DNA of 64,000 bases, taken from an uncultured Pelagibacteraceae bacterium. Lineage in GTDB: Bacteria; Pseudomonadota; Alphaproteobacteria; Pelagibacterales; Pelagibacteraceae. Positions 34,823 through 45,257 of the stretch are shown here, one piece after another; within the stretch, counting starts at the first letter, position 1, and each line of letters begins with the position of its first letter. Below the pieces are notes generated by a model. That model was not told the origin of the DNA. It searched no databases and saw only the letters and a program-made list of their open reading frames with translations. The stretch lies in the NCBI GenBank assembly GCA_902541315.1, contig CACBQF010000003.1:50483-114482 (forward strand), given 5' to 3'. Both the position numbers and the translations under genes were made by a program.

Positions 34823-35461
34823 TTATTTATCTCTTGAATTTTCTTTATTTTCCTCATTTTTTTCTGCTTTTTTTTCACTTTTTTTCGACACACCAACTAA
34901 GGCAGGTCTCAATAATCTATCCTTAATTGTAAATCCTTTTTGTATTTCCTGAACAATTGTTCCAGGTTCTTTTTGATCATCCTCAATTTCAATCATTGCT
35001 TGATGAAAGTTTGGATCTAGTTTTCTGTTGAGACATTCAATAGGCTTAATTTTGTTTTTTGAAAAAATTGAAATTAAATCTTTATTAATAATATCGAAAT
35101 GCTCGAGTGTTTTTTTTAAAGCCTCAGTATCTTTTAAGAATTCATCGTTTAATAAAATTTGTTTTGATCTTTCAAGATTATCTATCAAATTTAGAGCTTC
35201 TCTAGCAAAAGAAAAACCACCATATTCAAAAGCATCCTCTTTTTCTTTTTCAAACCTTCTTCTTTGATTCTCCATTTCAGCAAATGATCTTGCAAGTTTA
35301 TCCTCTAATTCTAAAATTTTCTCCTCTGGTGTTTTTTCTTGTTCTTGATCTTGTTCTTTATTATTTGTCTCTAAATTTTCAGTTTTTTGATCTTGATTTA
35401 AACCTTTTTGGTCTTTCTCTGATGCTTTGTCTGTATTATCTTGGTTTTGATCTTTTTCCAT
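34823..35461 (-). CDS. grpE: Nucleotide exchange factor GrpE
   Basis: GrpE drives ADP release from DnaK. The 212-aa protein has an acidic, Gln-rich N-terminal extension (DQNQDNTDKASEKDQKG), a long coiled-coil helix (KILELEDKLARSFAEMENQRRRFEKEKEDAFEYGGFSFAREAL) and the beta-domain ending with PNFHQAMIEIEDDQKEPGTIVQEIQKGFTIKDRLLRPALVGVSK. The usual alphaproteobacterial neighbour hrcA is not present, which agrees with control by a heat-shock sigma factor. It is divergent to rdgB. Confidence 0.95.
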   Translation of the reverse strand: MEKDQNQDNTDKASEKDQKGLNQDQKTENLETNNKEQDQEQEKTPEEKILELEDKLARSFAEMENQRRRFEKEKEDAFEYGGFSFAREALNLIDNLERSKQILLNDEFLKDTEALKKTLEHFDIINKDLISIFSKNKIKPIECLNRKLDPNFHQAMIEIEDDQKEPGTIVQEIQKGFTIKDRLLRPALVGVSKKSEKKAEKNEENKENSRDK

Positions 35462-35466
35462 ATGAA

Positions 35467-35497
35467 CATATATGGTAAGAAAAAATTAAATTTCCAG
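35467..35497 (-). promoter_or_regulatory. RpoH-like promoter of grpE
   Basis: CTGGAA (35497-35492) with 17 nt after CTGG leads to ACCATATATG (35476-35467) on the minus strand, the same spacing as the dnaK and hslV sites with one mismatch at -35. It ends 5 bp before the grpE ATG, predicting a leaderless mRNA. Its -35 abuts the rdgB start codon. Confidence 0.45.
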
Positions 35498-36100
35498 ATG
35501 CTAAAAAAAAAAATTAAACAACTCCTTATAGGTACAAATAACGAAGGAAAATTAAAGGAAATTAGAGATTTATTGCCAGCTAATATTAAAACATTTCCTA
35601 CCTCAAAGTTTAATTTAAAGAGCCCAAGAGAAACAGGAAAGACTTTTAAAGAAAATTCATTGATTAAATCTCAATACTTTTCAAAAAAAACAAATCTAAT
35701 CTGCTTAGCTGATGACTCTGGTTTAGAAATTGACATTTTAAATAAAAAACCAGGAATTTTTTCAGCACGATGGGCTGGAAAAAAATTAAATTTTAATAAG
35801 GCAATTCAAAAAGTTTATGAGGCGTTAGATAAAAAAGATAAAAATTGGAGAAATAAAAAAATTAATGCCAGGTTTGTTTGTGCTTTATCCATAAGTGATT
35901 TAAATAAAAAAATAGCTTGTGTTGTTGGAAAAGTTGAGGGATATATTTCCAAAAAACCCAAGGGTAAAAATGGGTTTGGATATGATCCAATATTTATTCC
36001 TAAAAATAAAATAAAAACTTTTGGCGAGATGAAGCCATTTCAAAAGTATAAATTAGACCACAGATCAGATGCTTTCAAAAAGCTTAGAAAATTTCTTTAA
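35498..36100 (+). CDS. rdgB: XTP/dITP diphosphatase (RdgB/HAM1)
   Basis: RdgB hydrolyses non-canonical purine NTPs such as dITP and XTP. I choose ATG 35498 (MLKKKIKQLLIGTNNEGKLK, 200 aa) over the track start at 35441, since the extension would run back into grpE and lacks family similarity. It shows IGTNNEGKLKEI, CLADDSGLEIDIL, PGIFSARWAG and NGFGYDPIFIP, all canonical. The C-terminus overlaps the LpoA-like gene by 17 bp. Confidence 0.95.
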   Translation: MLKKKIKQLLIGTNNEGKLKEIRDLLPANIKTFPTSKFNLKSPRETGKTFKENSLIKSQYFSKKTNLICLADDSGLEIDILNKKPGIFSARWAGKKLNFNKAIQKVYEALDKKDKNWRNKKINARFVCALSISDLNKKIACVVGKVEGYISKKPKGKNGFGYDPIFIPKNKIKTFGEMKPFQKYKLDHRSDAFKKLRKFL

Positions 36101-37238
36101 TCTCTCCCTCTTCAATTTTGTAAAAGTTTAATCTATGATTTATTTTGTTATTTTTAACATCAAAAATACCAATTTTACCTTTGAATGAATTTTCTTTTTT
36201 AAAAATATTGTTTATGTCTGAAAAATCAGATTTTAAAGATAAATAATAAATCAATCCTAAAAGATCATAACTTAATAAGCTTAAATGATTTGGTTTTGAA
36301 TTGTAGGTATCTACAAATTTTTTATTAAATGTCTCTAGATTTTGTTTATTGATTGATGGATAATATAAAGGCTGGATATTTTCCTCTAAAAGTAAACTTT
36401 CATCAAACCATTGATTAAGAGTTATAAATAATTTATTTCTTGGCGATACATCAGTGTAAATAAGTGAAGTAATTACACTTTTAAGATTTTCATCAAAATC
36501 AGAAATAATAACTGAGTCAAAATTTACATTTCCAATTGTATATCGTTTTTCCAATTTCTTAATTTGTTCCTCCTTATCCACTAAATCTGAGTTTTCAACT
36601 CTTAGAATTTCATCAGCCAGATTTTGTTTTCTCACGTCATAATTTGTTATTTTTTCGATTTGCTTTGTAAGTTCAGTTGGTTCGGTTTTATAAGTGTATT
36701 GTTTAAAAATTTTGATTTTTGATTGTTTAATTGCCTCTTTAATTTCATTTTTATAATCAAGGTCAGGTGTTAAAAAAATTGTTTTTTTTACTTCGCTTAA
36801 CTCTAAAAAATCTTTGATTGCATTTAATTGGGATAAAGAATTTACGCCACTGCTTATCACGTTTTTCGGTAGATCATTTGTTTTATTTGTTAAAGATAGA
36901 AAAATAACATCTTGTATTTCATCCAAATACACTAAGCTTTTAAAAAAAATTGGACCGATAAAAATTTTTATGCCTTCATTCTTTAACTTAGTAGCTGATT
37001 GTAGAGTTTGATTAGGATCAATACCTGTGTCCATTGGATAAATTTCAATATTGTCTGTTCCAATATCGCTCAAAGCCATTCGGGTTGATTTAATTATTGA
37101 TTGTCCTAATTCTTTATATTCACCAGATAAAGGTGCAAGTAGCCCAATTTTAATTTTTTCATTTTGTGAAAATGCAAATGAGTGATTTGTTAAATAGATA
37201 ATTATTAATGTAAAAATAATTCTAAAAATTTTTTTCAT
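36084..37238 (-). CDS. LpoA/LppC-like periplasmic penicillin-binding-protein activator
   Basis: This 384-aa secreted protein has a signal peptide (IIFTLIIIYLTNHSFAFS) and a type I periplasmic-binding fold typical of branched-chain amino-acid receptors: KIKIGLLAPLSGEYKELGQSIIKSTRMALSD. No lipobox Cys is visible, unlike E. coli LpoA. The location, divergent to rsmI and a BON lipoprotein, equals the lpoA-rsmI-dolP neighbourhood, which supports a role as activator of a class A penicillin-binding protein; an ABC-transporter binding protein is the alternative. Confidence 0.75.
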   Translation of the reverse strand: MKKIFRIIFTLIIIYLTNHSFAFSQNEKIKIGLLAPLSGEYKELGQSIIKSTRMALSDIGTDNIEIYPMDTGIDPNQTLQSATKLKNEGIKIFIGPIFFKSLVYLDEIQDVIFLSLTNKTNDLPKNVISSGVNSLSQLNAIKDFLELSEVKKTIFLTPDLDYKNEIKEAIKQSKIKIFKQYTYKTEPTELTKQIEKITNYDVRKQNLADEILRVENSDLVDKEEQIKKLEKRYTIGNVNFDSVIISDFDENLKSVITSLIYTDVSPRNKLFITLNQWFDESLLLEENIQPLYYPSINKQNLETFNKKFVDTYNSKPNHLSLLSYDLLGLIYYLSLKSDFSDINNIFKKENSFKGKIGIFDVKNNKINHRLNFYKIEEGEIKEIF

Positions 37239-37270
37239 TTTAGTGATACTATAATATTTTAATTATAAAT

Positions 37271-38134
37271 ATGATTGAAAATTTAAAATCTGCTAATAGA
37301 GTGTTCAAAAAAAGTCTATATTTAGTCTCAACTCCAATTGGAAATTTAAATGATATAAGTCTTAGAGCCATAGAAACTCTTAAAAAGTCAGATTACATTT
37401 TGTGTGAAGATACTAGAATCTCTAAAAATTTGTTAGAAAAATACCAAATCAAATCAAATTTAATTGCCAATCATAAATTCAATGAGAAAAGAAATGTTGT
37501 TAAAATTATAAAGTTAATTAATCAAGGATCACTTATTTCTTTAATTTCAGATGCTGGCACCCCAGGCATTTCTGATCCAGGTTCTATATTAGTTAATGAG
37601 TGTATAAAAAATAATATCAATATTATACCTATACCCGGTGCTTCAGCAGTAATATCAGCAGTATCAATATCAGGATTTTCAGGAAAGTTTTTCTTTTATG
37701 GATTTTTTCCTGAAAAGGATAAAATATTAAAAGAAGATTTGAAAACTTTATCAAAATTAAATAGTTCAATCGTTTTTTTTATTTCTCCAAAAAAAATTAA
37801 CAAGATTATACCATTAATTAAAAAAAATTTTATGAATAGAAAAATTCTGATTTGTAGAGAAATGACGAAGTTTTATGAGGAGTATAAAAGATTAAAAGTT
37901 GAAGATTTAGAACCCTTAAAAACTAATTTAAAAGGTGAATTGACTGTTGTTATTTCAGAAAAAATTCATGACAAAAAAGCTTCACAAACTTTAGATGAAT
38001 CAGATAAAAGATTGATTAAAACGATGATAAATAAACTAAGCATAAAAGAAATAACAGATTTAATAATTCGGAAAAATAATATTTCAAAAAAAATTATTTA
38101 TAATTATTGTTTGAAAATTAAAAATGAAAAATAA
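37271..38134 (+). CDS. rsmI: 16S rRNA (cytidine1402-2'-O)-methyltransferase RsmI
   Basis: RsmI methylates the 2'-O of C1402 of 16S rRNA. The 287-aa tetrapyrrole-methylase-fold protein has LYLVSTPIGNLNDISLRAIETLKKSDYILCEDTR near residue 16, the SAM loop ISDAGTPGISDPGSILV near residue 90, and PIPGASAVISAVSISGF near residue 120. The typical downstream yraN is absent; the BON lipoprotein gene overlaps its end by 11 bp. Confidence 0.95.
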   Translation: MIENLKSANRVFKKSLYLVSTPIGNLNDISLRAIETLKKSDYILCEDTRISKNLLEKYQIKSNLIANHKFNEKRNVVKIIKLINQGSLISLISDAGTPGISDPGSILVNECIKNNINIIPIPGASAVISAVSISGFSGKFFFYGFFPEKDKILKEDLKTLSKLNSSIVFFISPKKINKIIPLIKKNFMNRKILICREMTKFYEEYKRLKVEDLEPLKTNLKGELTVVISEKIHDKKASQTLDESDKRLIKTMINKLSIKEITDLIIRKNNISKKIIYNYCLKIKNEK

Positions 38135-38717
38135 TATACTTATTGTACTCTTCGTTGGTTTTATTTTGAGTGGATGTGCAGGCGTATCATCCTCAGGCAT
38201 TTTTGGAACAGGTGTAAGTGTTGCTATCGATCCAAGATCTTTAGGGACACAGATAGATGATTCTTTAATGCAAAAAAATTTAACTGCTAGAATTTTACTC
38301 CTGAATAAAAATTATCTTTTATCAGTGAAATCAAAAGTTTTGGATGGCAGAATATTTCTAACTGGAAAAGTTGATGAGCCAGAAGAAAAATTAAAATTAA
38401 CAAAAATTGCGTGGGAGACTAACGGTGTGAGATCTGTAAAAAATGATATTAAGATAAAAGAGGCTTTTAACTTTAAACAATCAGCCAAAGATCTATTAAT
38501 CACCTCTCAATTAAGAACTGCATTAATTTTGAACAAAGAAATTAAGGCAACAAATTATCAAATAGATACTTATAAAAAGAAAATTTATATTTATGGAATT
38601 TCATTTACAAAAGATGAAAAAGACTTAGTTATTACAGAGGCAAAAGAAATTTTAGATGTTGAGGATGTGATTGCTAGTATTTTACTGGTTGATAATTTAA
38701 GAATAAAAACTAACTAG
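38124..38717 (+). CDS. BON-domain lipoprotein (DolP/YraP-like)
   Basis: This 197-aa outer-membrane lipoprotein candidate has a signal with lipobox FILSGCAGVSS (Cys near residue 18) and two BON domains: LGTQIDDSLMQKNLTARIL...VLDGRIFLTGKVDEPEEKLKLTKIAWETNGVRSVKNDIKI and a second repeat DLLITSQLRTALIL. This matches DolP/YraP, which maintains outer-membrane integrity. It overlaps rsmI by 11 bp and the convergent malic enzyme by 8 bp. Confidence 0.9.
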   Translation: MKNNILIVLFVGFILSGCAGVSSSGIFGTGVSVAIDPRSLGTQIDDSLMQKNLTARILLLNKNYLLSVKSKVLDGRIFLTGKVDEPEEKLKLTKIAWETNGVRSVKNDIKIKEAFNFKQSAKDLLITSQLRTALILNKEIKATNYQIDTYKKKIYIYGISFTKDEKDLVITEAKEILDVEDVIASILLVDNLRIKTN

Positions 38718-40998
38718 TTTTTTTATATTCAATTACATCAGCTGAGTAAGCTGCGATGGAAGCTAAGTTTAAAATATCAGAAGTTGATGATCTTAAAGGT
38801 GCTATTTCAATAGGTAAACCCAAACCAATTAACAAAGGTCCAATTACCTTTGCTCTGCTCATTGACTTAATCATTTTATAGGCAATAGCAGCACTATGTT
38901 GGCTTGGCATAATTAAAACATTTGAGTTACCAACTATTTCTGAAAATGGATAAAGCTCTTTATACATTTCCTCTAAAGCAACATCTGGCTGCATTTCACC
39001 ATCAAATTTAAAATCAACTTTATCATTCTTTAAAATTTTAACAGCATCGCTTAGTCTTTTTGTTCTATCTGTAGCCGGTTCTCCAAAAGTAGAGTGAGAT
39101 AAAAAAGCAACCTTTGGATCAAAACCAAATAATTTTGCAACTCTAGCTGCTGATTTTGCCATTTCAGCTAATTGTTTGGCATCTGGATACTCTATAACTG
39201 ATGTGTCACAAATAAAGATTGTTTTACCTCTATTTACAACCAAGTTTAAACCAAACATAATTTCTCCTGGTCTTGGATCAACGACTTTAACAATTTTTTC
39301 TAGTGAAGATGAGTATCTTCTTGTGTTCCCAGTTATCATCGCATCTGCATCCTGACACGCAACCATACATGATGCCCAAATTACCCTATCATTTCTTATG
39401 AGCCTATCACAATCCCACTCCAACATTCCTTTTTCTCTTTGGAGTTTTTTGAATAAATATTTGACATATTTTTCTCTTTTAGTGGTGTCTTTTGAATTTA
39501 CAACTTCAATATCGAAATTTTCGCTGTAACCAATTTTTTTAATTTGATTTTTAATGAGTTCCTCTTTTCCGATTAAGATGGGTATTCCTAAGTCAGAGTT
39601 TTTGAAAGCTATTGCTGCTTTAAGTGTATTTTCATCCTCACCATCAGCAAAAACAACTTTTTTTTGTTTTTTCTTTATATAAGTGTTCACACCCTGCATA
39701 ATTGTTACAGTTGGATCTAATCTTTGTTTTAGTTGGTCTTTATAGATTTCAAAATTATTAATTTTTTTTCTTGCTACACCAGTATCAATAGCAGCTTTAG
39801 CAACTGCAGCCGGTATAACACTTATTAATCTTGGATCAAATGTTGATGGAATGATATAATCTTTTCCATAATGAGGCCTTTCACCTCCCATTGCAGCAAT
39901 GACTTCATCTGGCACATCTTCTTTAGCTAATTTTGCTATCGCATGTGCAGCTGCAATTTTCATCTCTTCATTAATTGTTTTTGATCGTACATCTAATGCA
40001 CCTCTAAAAATATATGGAAACCCTATTAAATTGTTTACTTGATTAGGATAATCTGACCTTCCAGTCGCTATAATTGCATCATCTCTAACTTCTTCGATTT
40101 CTTCAGGTGTAATTTCTGGATCAGGGTTAGCACATGCAAATATTATAGGATTTTTTGCCATTTTTTTTACCATGTCTTTCGTTAAAGCTCCTTTCGCAGA
40201 TAAACCTAAAAAAACATCTGCATTATTAATAGCATCATCTAAATTTCTGTCTTTTGTTTCAATTGCATGACTTGATTTCCATTGGTTTAAGTTATCTCGA
40301 CCTTTGTAAATGACCCCTTTTCTGTCTACCATCGTGATATTTTTTTGGGGTACACCTATTTTTTTAAATAAGTTAGCACAAGCCATAGCAGATGCTCCAG
40401 CGCCATTTACAACTATCTTAACTTTATCAATTTTTTTTTTATTTATTTCCAATGCATTAATTAATGCTGCCGTTGTGATAATTGCAGTTCCGTGTTGGTC
40501 ATCATGGAAAACAGGTATATCAAGTATTTCTTTAAGTTTCTCTTCAATAATAAAACAATCGGGAGCAGCAATATCCTCAAGATTTATACCACCAAAACTT
40601 GGAGCAAAATTTTTTATGCTATTAATGATTTCATTCGGTTCCTGACAGTCTATCTCTAAATCAATAGAATCTATATCAGCAAACCTTTTAAATAAAACAG
40701 CCTTTCCTTCCATAACTGGTTTAGATGCTAACGCACCTAAATTTCCCATACCTAAAATCGCCGACCCATTACTGATGACTGCAACAAGATTTCCTTTACT
40801 GGTATAATCAAATGCTGTTTCAGGATTTTCACTAATTGCTCTAACAGGAGCTGCCACACCAGGAGAATATGCTAAAGCGAGATCTCTCTTTGTCGTCATA
40901 TTTTTTGATGAAGATATTTCAATTTTGCCAGGCTTTTTATCTTTATGAAAATCTAAAGCTTCTTTATCTGTGTAATGATCAATTTTTGTTTTTTTCAT
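38710..40998 (-). CDS. maeB: NADP-dependent malic enzyme with phosphotransacetylase-like domain
   Basis: MaeB oxidatively decarboxylates malate to pyruvate. The 762-aa hybrid has the malic-enzyme half (~1-430; [44 protein letters not shown] for [12 protein letters not shown]) fused to a C-terminal phosphotransacetylase-like domain (~430-760; [28 protein letters not shown]), which acts as a regulatory module. In related genomes mutS and glnD follow; here murJ is directly divergent. Confidence 0.95.
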   Translation of the reverse strand: MKKTKIDHYTDKEALDFHKDKKPGKIEISSSKNMTTKRDLALAYSPGVAAPVRAISENPETAFDYTSKGNLVAVISNGSAILGMGNLGALASKPVMEGKAVLFKRFADIDSIDLEIDCQEPNEIINSIKNFAPSFGGINLEDIAAPDCFIIEEKLKEILDIPVFHDDQHGTAIITTAALINALEINKKKIDKVKIVVNGAGASAMACANLFKKIGVPQKNITMVDRKGVIYKGRDNLNQWKSSHAIETKDRNLDDAINNADVFLGLSAKGALTKDMVKKMAKNPIIFACANPDPEITPEEIEEVRDDAIIATGRSDYPNQVNNLIGFPYIFRGALDVRSKTINEEMKIAAAHAIAKLAKEDVPDEVIAAMGGERPHYGKDYIIPSTFDPRLISVIPAAVAKAAIDTGVARKKINNFEIYKDQLKQRLDPTVTIMQGVNTYIKKKQKKVVFADGEDENTLKAAIAFKNSDLGIPILIGKEELIKNQIKKIGYSENFDIEVVNSKDTTKREKYVKYLFKKLQREKGMLEWDCDRLIRNDRVIWASCMVACQDADAMITGNTRRYSSSLEKIVKVVDPRPGEIMFGLNLVVNRGKTIFICDTSVIEYPDAKQLAEMAKSAARVAKLFGFDPKVAFLSHSTFGEPATDRTKRLSDAVKILKNDKVDFKFDGEMQPDVALEEMYKELYPFSEIVGNSNVLIMPSQHSAAIAYKMIKSMSRAKVIGPLLIGLGLPIEIAPLRSSTSDILNLASIAAYSADVIEYKKTS

Positions 40999-41048
40999 TT
41001 ATGTCAATTAGGTGTACAAATGGGGTAAAATTAAGACTAATATGATTT

Positions 41049-42578
41049 ATGAATTTAGTTAAGTCAACAGGGACTTTTGGTTTTTATACTATTATCAGTA
41101 GATTACTTGGTTATTTAAGAGATGTTTTGATAGCAATTTTTCTTGGAACAAGTTTTTTAGCGGATGTATTTTTTGTAGCATTTAGAATACCTAATACTTT
41201 TAGAAGATTATTTGCAGAAGGAACTTTTAATGCTGCATTTATACCAAGTTATACTTCAGAATTAGTAAAAAAAAAATCTGGATCACAAAAATTTGCTAAT
41301 GAAATTTTTAATTTATTATTTTTAGGTCTATTGTTTTTAGTTTTAATTATAGAAATTTTCATGCCAGCTTTTGTGAGACTAATAGCGCCAGGCTTTGTTG
41401 ATAATTCAGAAAAAATTCAGCTAGCTGTCAATCTTACAAGAATAACTTTGCCATTTTTGTTATTTGTAAGTTTATCCTCTTTTTTTGCAGCAATTCTTAA
41501 TTCTCACAACAAGTTTGCTGCAGCCTCTGCAGCTCCAATAATCCTTAATATAGTTTTGATAGCAATTTTATTTTTCGGTAAATTTCTCAATGATGAATTG
41601 GTTTATTATTTATCATATGGGGTTTCAATTGCGGGACTATTACAATTTGTTTTTCTGTATCAATTTACAAAAAAGTTTTATTTCATAGAAATTAATTTTA
41701 ATTTCAAAATTAATAATAAGGTTAAATTTTTTTTCAAAAAACTTTTACCTAGTATTTTTTCATCAGGTGTCACTCAAATTAATATTCTTGTTGGCACTAT
41801 AATTGCATCTTTTCAAGCTAGCGCTGTGTCTTATCTATATTATGCTGATAGGATTTACCAAATTAACCTTGCAATAGCCGGGATCGCAATTGGGGTGGTT
41901 GTTTTACCACAACTTTCTAAACATGTTTTTTTAAAAAAAAAAAATAAAATACTTTCACTACAAAATAAAGCCCTTGAGCTTAGTATGTTTTTAAGTTTAC
42001 CAGCCTCAGTTGCTTTAATTGTAGGATCAGAACAAATAATTTCTGCATTATTTGGTTATGGTTCTTTTGATAAAGTGTCAGTATCTAACTCGGCAAACGC
42101 ACTTTACTATTTTGGATTAGGATTACCTGCTTTTGCTTTAATTAAAGTATTTTCAACGTTCTTTTTTGCAAATCAAGATACAAAAACACCATTTTATATT
42201 TCATTAATTTCAGTAATTTTGAATATATTAATAAGTGTTTATTTTTTCAGAGAAATTGGTTTTATAATAATTCCTATAGCTACGACAATTTCATCATGGT
42301 TTAATGCAATAATATTATTTGTTTATTTAAAAAATAGAGATTTATTCAATTTTAATGAATTATTTTTCACTAAATTAATAAAAATACTATTGGCATCTAT
42401 ACTGATGGGAATATTTTTTAATTACTTAATTTCATTTTTTGAAAATGAATTGATTTATGAATATAATTTTAAATCTTTTTATTTGATACTTTCAGCTTTT
42501 TTAAGCTTTATATTTTATTTGAGTTTTTCATTATTTATCAAAGCTTTCAAATATGGCGATATTAAACTAAAGTATTAA
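41049..42578 (+). CDS. murJ: Lipid II flippase MurJ
   Basis: MurJ (MviN) exports lipid II for peptidoglycan synthesis. The 509-aa polytopic protein begins with [52 protein letters not shown] and has many predicted helices to the end. A poly-A run of 12 bases near 41933-41944 encodes part of a KKKNK loop. It is 2 bp before trpS. Confidence 0.95.
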   Translation: MNLVKSTGTFGFYTIISRLLGYLRDVLIAIFLGTSFLADVFFVAFRIPNTFRRLFAEGTFNAAFIPSYTSELVKKKSGSQKFANEIFNLLFLGLLFLVLIIEIFMPAFVRLIAPGFVDNSEKIQLAVNLTRITLPFLLFVSLSSFFAAILNSHNKFAAASAAPIILNIVLIAILFFGKFLNDELVYYLSYGVSIAGLLQFVFLYQFTKKFYFIEINFNFKINNKVKFFFKKLLPSIFSSGVTQINILVGTIIASFQASAVSYLYYADRIYQINLAIAGIAIGVVVLPQLSKHVFLKKKNKILSLQNKALELSMFLSLPASVALIVGSEQIISALFGYGSFDKVSVSNSANALYYFGLGLPAFALIKVFSTFFFANQDTKTPFYISLISVILNILISVYFFREIGFIIIPIATTISSWFNAIILFVYLKNRDLFNFNELFFTKLIKILLASILMGIFFNYLISFFENELIYEYNFKSFYLILSAFLSFIFYLSFSLFIKAFKYGDIKLKY

Positions 42579-42580
42579 TT

Positions 42581-43582
42581 ATGGGAAAAAAAATTTTTTC
42601 GGGTGTTCAACCAACTGGAAATCTTCATCTTGGAAATTATTTGGGAGCAATCAAAAATTTTGTAAAACTTAATAATAAAGATAAAAATGAGTGTGTTTTC
42701 TGTGTAGTTGATCTTCACGCTATTACTGTTGCCCAAGATCCAAAAAAATTAAAAGATAATATTTATGAAACTGTAGCAACTTTTATTGCTTGCGGTATTA
42801 ATCCTGAAAAAAGTATTATCTTTAGTCAATCAAAAGTGAGCGCCCATTCAGAGACCGCTTGGATACTAAGCTGTGTGGCGAGGATGGGATGGCTTAATAG
42901 AATGACCCAATTTAAAGAGAAAGCTGGAAAAGACAAAGAAAAAGCAAGTATTGGTCTTTACACATACCCTGTTTTAATGGCAGCGGATATCCTATTATAT
43001 GACTCTACCCACGTGCCTGTTGGAAACGACCAGAAACAACATTTGGAACTATGTCGAGATATCGCACAAAAATTTAATAATGATTTTGGTGTCGATGATT
43101 TTTTTAAAATACCTGAGCCATTAATTCAAAAAAAGTTTTCTAGAATAATGAGTTTGAGAGATGGAACAAAAAAAATGAGTAAATCTGAATTATCAGATCT
43201 GAGTAGAATAAATTTAACTGATGATAAAGATCAAATAATTAATAAAATCAAAAAAGCAAAAACTGATACTTTGCCTTTACCGTCTACAAGCGCAGATTTA
43301 GAAAAAAGACTTGAAGCAAAAAATTTGATGGGTATTTACTCTAGCTTAATGGATTTAAATTTAGATGATACCATTAATAAATTTTCTGGAAAGAATTTTT
43401 CGGAATTCAAAGAAAATTTATCACAAGTTTTAGTTGATAAAATTATTCCTATTTCGAATGAAATTAAAAAACTTTTAAAAGAAAAAAGTTTTTTAGACCA
43501 AATACTAGATAGCGGATGTCAAAAAGCTGACAAAATTGCATCAAAAAAGCTTAAAAAAATTCAAGAAATCATTGGTTTTTAA
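42581..43582 (+). CDS. trpS: Tryptophanyl-tRNA synthetase
   Basis: The 333-aa class I synthetase charges tRNA-Trp. It has the HIGH-like [13 protein letters not shown] at residues 11-23, [20 protein letters not shown] near residue 144 for Trp/ATP recognition, and the KMSKS loop as [11 protein letters not shown] near residue 196. It lies 2 bp after murJ, an arrangement frequent in alphaproteobacteria. Confidence 0.97.
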   Translation: MGKKIFSGVQPTGNLHLGNYLGAIKNFVKLNNKDKNECVFCVVDLHAITVAQDPKKLKDNIYETVATFIACGINPEKSIIFSQSKVSAHSETAWILSCVARMGWLNRMTQFKEKAGKDKEKASIGLYTYPVLMAADILLYDSTHVPVGNDQKQHLELCRDIAQKFNNDFGVDDFFKIPEPLIQKKFSRIMSLRDGTKKMSKSELSDLSRINLTDDKDQIINKIKKAKTDTLPLPSTSADLEKRLEAKNLMGIYSSLMDLNLDDTINKFSGKNFSEFKENLSQVLVDKIIPISNEIKKLLKEKSFLDQILDSGCQKADKIASKKLKKIQEIIGF

Positions 43583-43634
43583 TTATAAAATACAAACAAG
43601 TTTCATTTTAAAAATTATTGATTATATATAAATT

Positions 43635-44174
43635 ATGTTTGTACAGTCAGAATTAACACCTAATCCAAATTCGATAAAGTTTTTGCCAGGTAAGATTGTT
43701 TCTAAAAGTGGCTCTTTTGAAGTAACAAAAAAAGACGAAACTAACAACGACTTAATTAAAAATTTATTTTCAGTTAATGGTGTAGAAAGTATTTTTTTAG
43801 GAAAAGATTTTATTTCAGTAAATAAACAAGGTAACGTTGAGTGGGAGGAAATAAAACATATTATTATATCATTAATAAATGATTTTTATTCTACTGGCAA
43901 AGAATACGTCGTGGAAAAAAAATTAAATGAGAGTTCTGAAAATCTAGAAGAGATAGAACTGAGAATTATTAAAATTCTAGATCAAAAAATTAGGCCCGCT
44001 ATTGCAAGAGATGGTGGAGACATTAAGTTCAAAGAGTTTAAAGATGGTATAGTTAAAGTTCAATTACAAGGGAGCTGCTCAGGTTGCCCAAGTTCAACAA
44101 TGACATTAAAACAAGGTGTTCAAAATCTTTTATGTCACTATATACCAGAGGTAAAACAAGTTGAGGCAATATAA
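43635..44174 (+). CDS. NfuA-type iron-sulfur cluster carrier (NifU family)
   Basis: This 179-aa protein combines the N-terminal Nfu scaffold domain (MFVQSELTPNPNSIKFLPGK, a start shared with mitochondrial NFU1) with the C-terminal NifU domain (IRPAIARDGGDIKFKEFKDGIVKVQLQGSCSGCPSSTMTLKQGV) whose CxxC (SCSGC) binds a 4Fe-4S cluster. It delivers clusters to apo-enzymes. It ends 3 bp before the glucosaminidase gene. Confidence 0.93.
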   Translation: MFVQSELTPNPNSIKFLPGKIVSKSGSFEVTKKDETNNDLIKNLFSVNGVESIFLGKDFISVNKQGNVEWEEIKHIIISLINDFYSTGKEYVVEKKLNESSENLEEIELRIIKILDQKIRPAIARDGGDIKFKEFKDGIVKVQLQGSCSGCPSSTMTLKQGVQNLLCHYIPEVKQVEAI

Positions 44175-44177
44175 ATT

Positions 44178-45257
44178 ATGTATAAAAGAAATTTTACTAA
44201 AAAAGTAAAATCAATAAATTTTTTTAACACAAAAAAAAATATTGGTTCATTACCTAGAATTCTTATATCGTCCATATTGTTAATCACCTTTTTTTATGCA
44301 ATGCCAATAGTTGTAAATTTTGCCAATAATAAAAATATGGCTTTTCAAAATAAATCAAAAGCTGTTTTGGCCTATACTCTTAAAAATGGTACCAGTGGAA
44401 ATGAAATTAATGATAAGATACTAAATGAACAAGATTTATTAGTTGATATTTTTAGTTTAAATGATTTGGAAACCGATACAGTAAGATTAAACGCCTCAAC
44501 TATAAAACAATTATTTGAAGACACAAATTATACTCTTAAAGACGTTAGAAAAACCAAATTGGTAAAACCTGTTGCTTTGACATTGTTACCAAATGAAATA
44601 AAGATGATTGAGAGTACGTCTAAAAGAAAAGAATTTTTTATTCAGATTGTTCTTCCCTTAATACTCAAAGAAAATAGTAATATAAAAATAGATAGAAAAA
44701 GACTTTTTAGCATTATAAATAAAAGCAATAACACTAGTTTAGAAAAGAAATGGCTTGAAAAAAAATATAAACAATATGGAGTTCCTTCGAAAGATTTATC
44801 AACGCTTAAAATAAGAATGGATGAAATTCCAGTTTCACTTGCACTAGCACAAGCTGCAAAAGAAACTGGTTGGGGAACATCAAGATTTGCACAAGAAGGT
44901 AATGCACTGTTCGGACAATGGACTTGGTCAGGTGAGGGTTTAAAACCAAAAGATGCAGATAAGAATGAGGGACACAAGGTTATGAGGTTCAATGTTCTTC
45001 AAGCATCTGTGAGAGCTTATCAAAGAAATCTTAATACCCATTCAACTTACAAAGGATTCAGGGAAGAAAGAGCTAAACTGAGAGATGAAGGTAAACCTTT
45101 GGATAGCATGAGACTTTCTGAATTTTTGAACAAATATGCAGAAACTGGCAACCAGTATGTTGAGGTTCTTCAAAAAATTATTAAGCAAAATAATCTTCAA
45201 GATTTTGATGATGCTAAATTGCTTCCTTCAAGTATAGAATTAGAAAGTTTAATCTAA
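44178..45257 (+). CDS. Glucosaminidase-domain (Bax-like) peptidoglycan hydrolase
   Basis: This 359-aa protein has one N-terminal membrane segment (ILISSILLITFFYAMPIVVNFA, ~30-52) and a C-terminal GH73 N-acetylglucosaminidase domain similar to E. coli Bax: DEIPVSLALAQAAKETGWGTSRFAQEGNALFGQWTW, catalytic Glu in the KETGWG stretch near residue 228, and YAETGNQYVEVL. It is anchored with the catalytic part in the periplasm. Its end overlaps the convergent polysaccharide deacetylase gene by 4 bp. Confidence 0.87.
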   Translation: MYKRNFTKKVKSINFFNTKKNIGSLPRILISSILLITFFYAMPIVVNFANNKNMAFQNKSKAVLAYTLKNGTSGNEINDKILNEQDLLVDIFSLNDLETDTVRLNASTIKQLFEDTNYTLKDVRKTKLVKPVALTLLPNEIKMIESTSKRKEFFIQIVLPLILKENSNIKIDRKRLFSIINKSNNTSLEKKWLEKKYKQYGVPSKDLSTLKIRMDEIPVSLALAQAAKETGWGTSRFAQEGNALFGQWTWSGEGLKPKDADKNEGHKVMRFNVLQASVRAYQRNLNTHSTYKGFREERAKLRDEGKPLDSMRLSEFLNKYAETGNQYVEVLQKIIKQNNLQDFDDAKLLPSSIELESLI

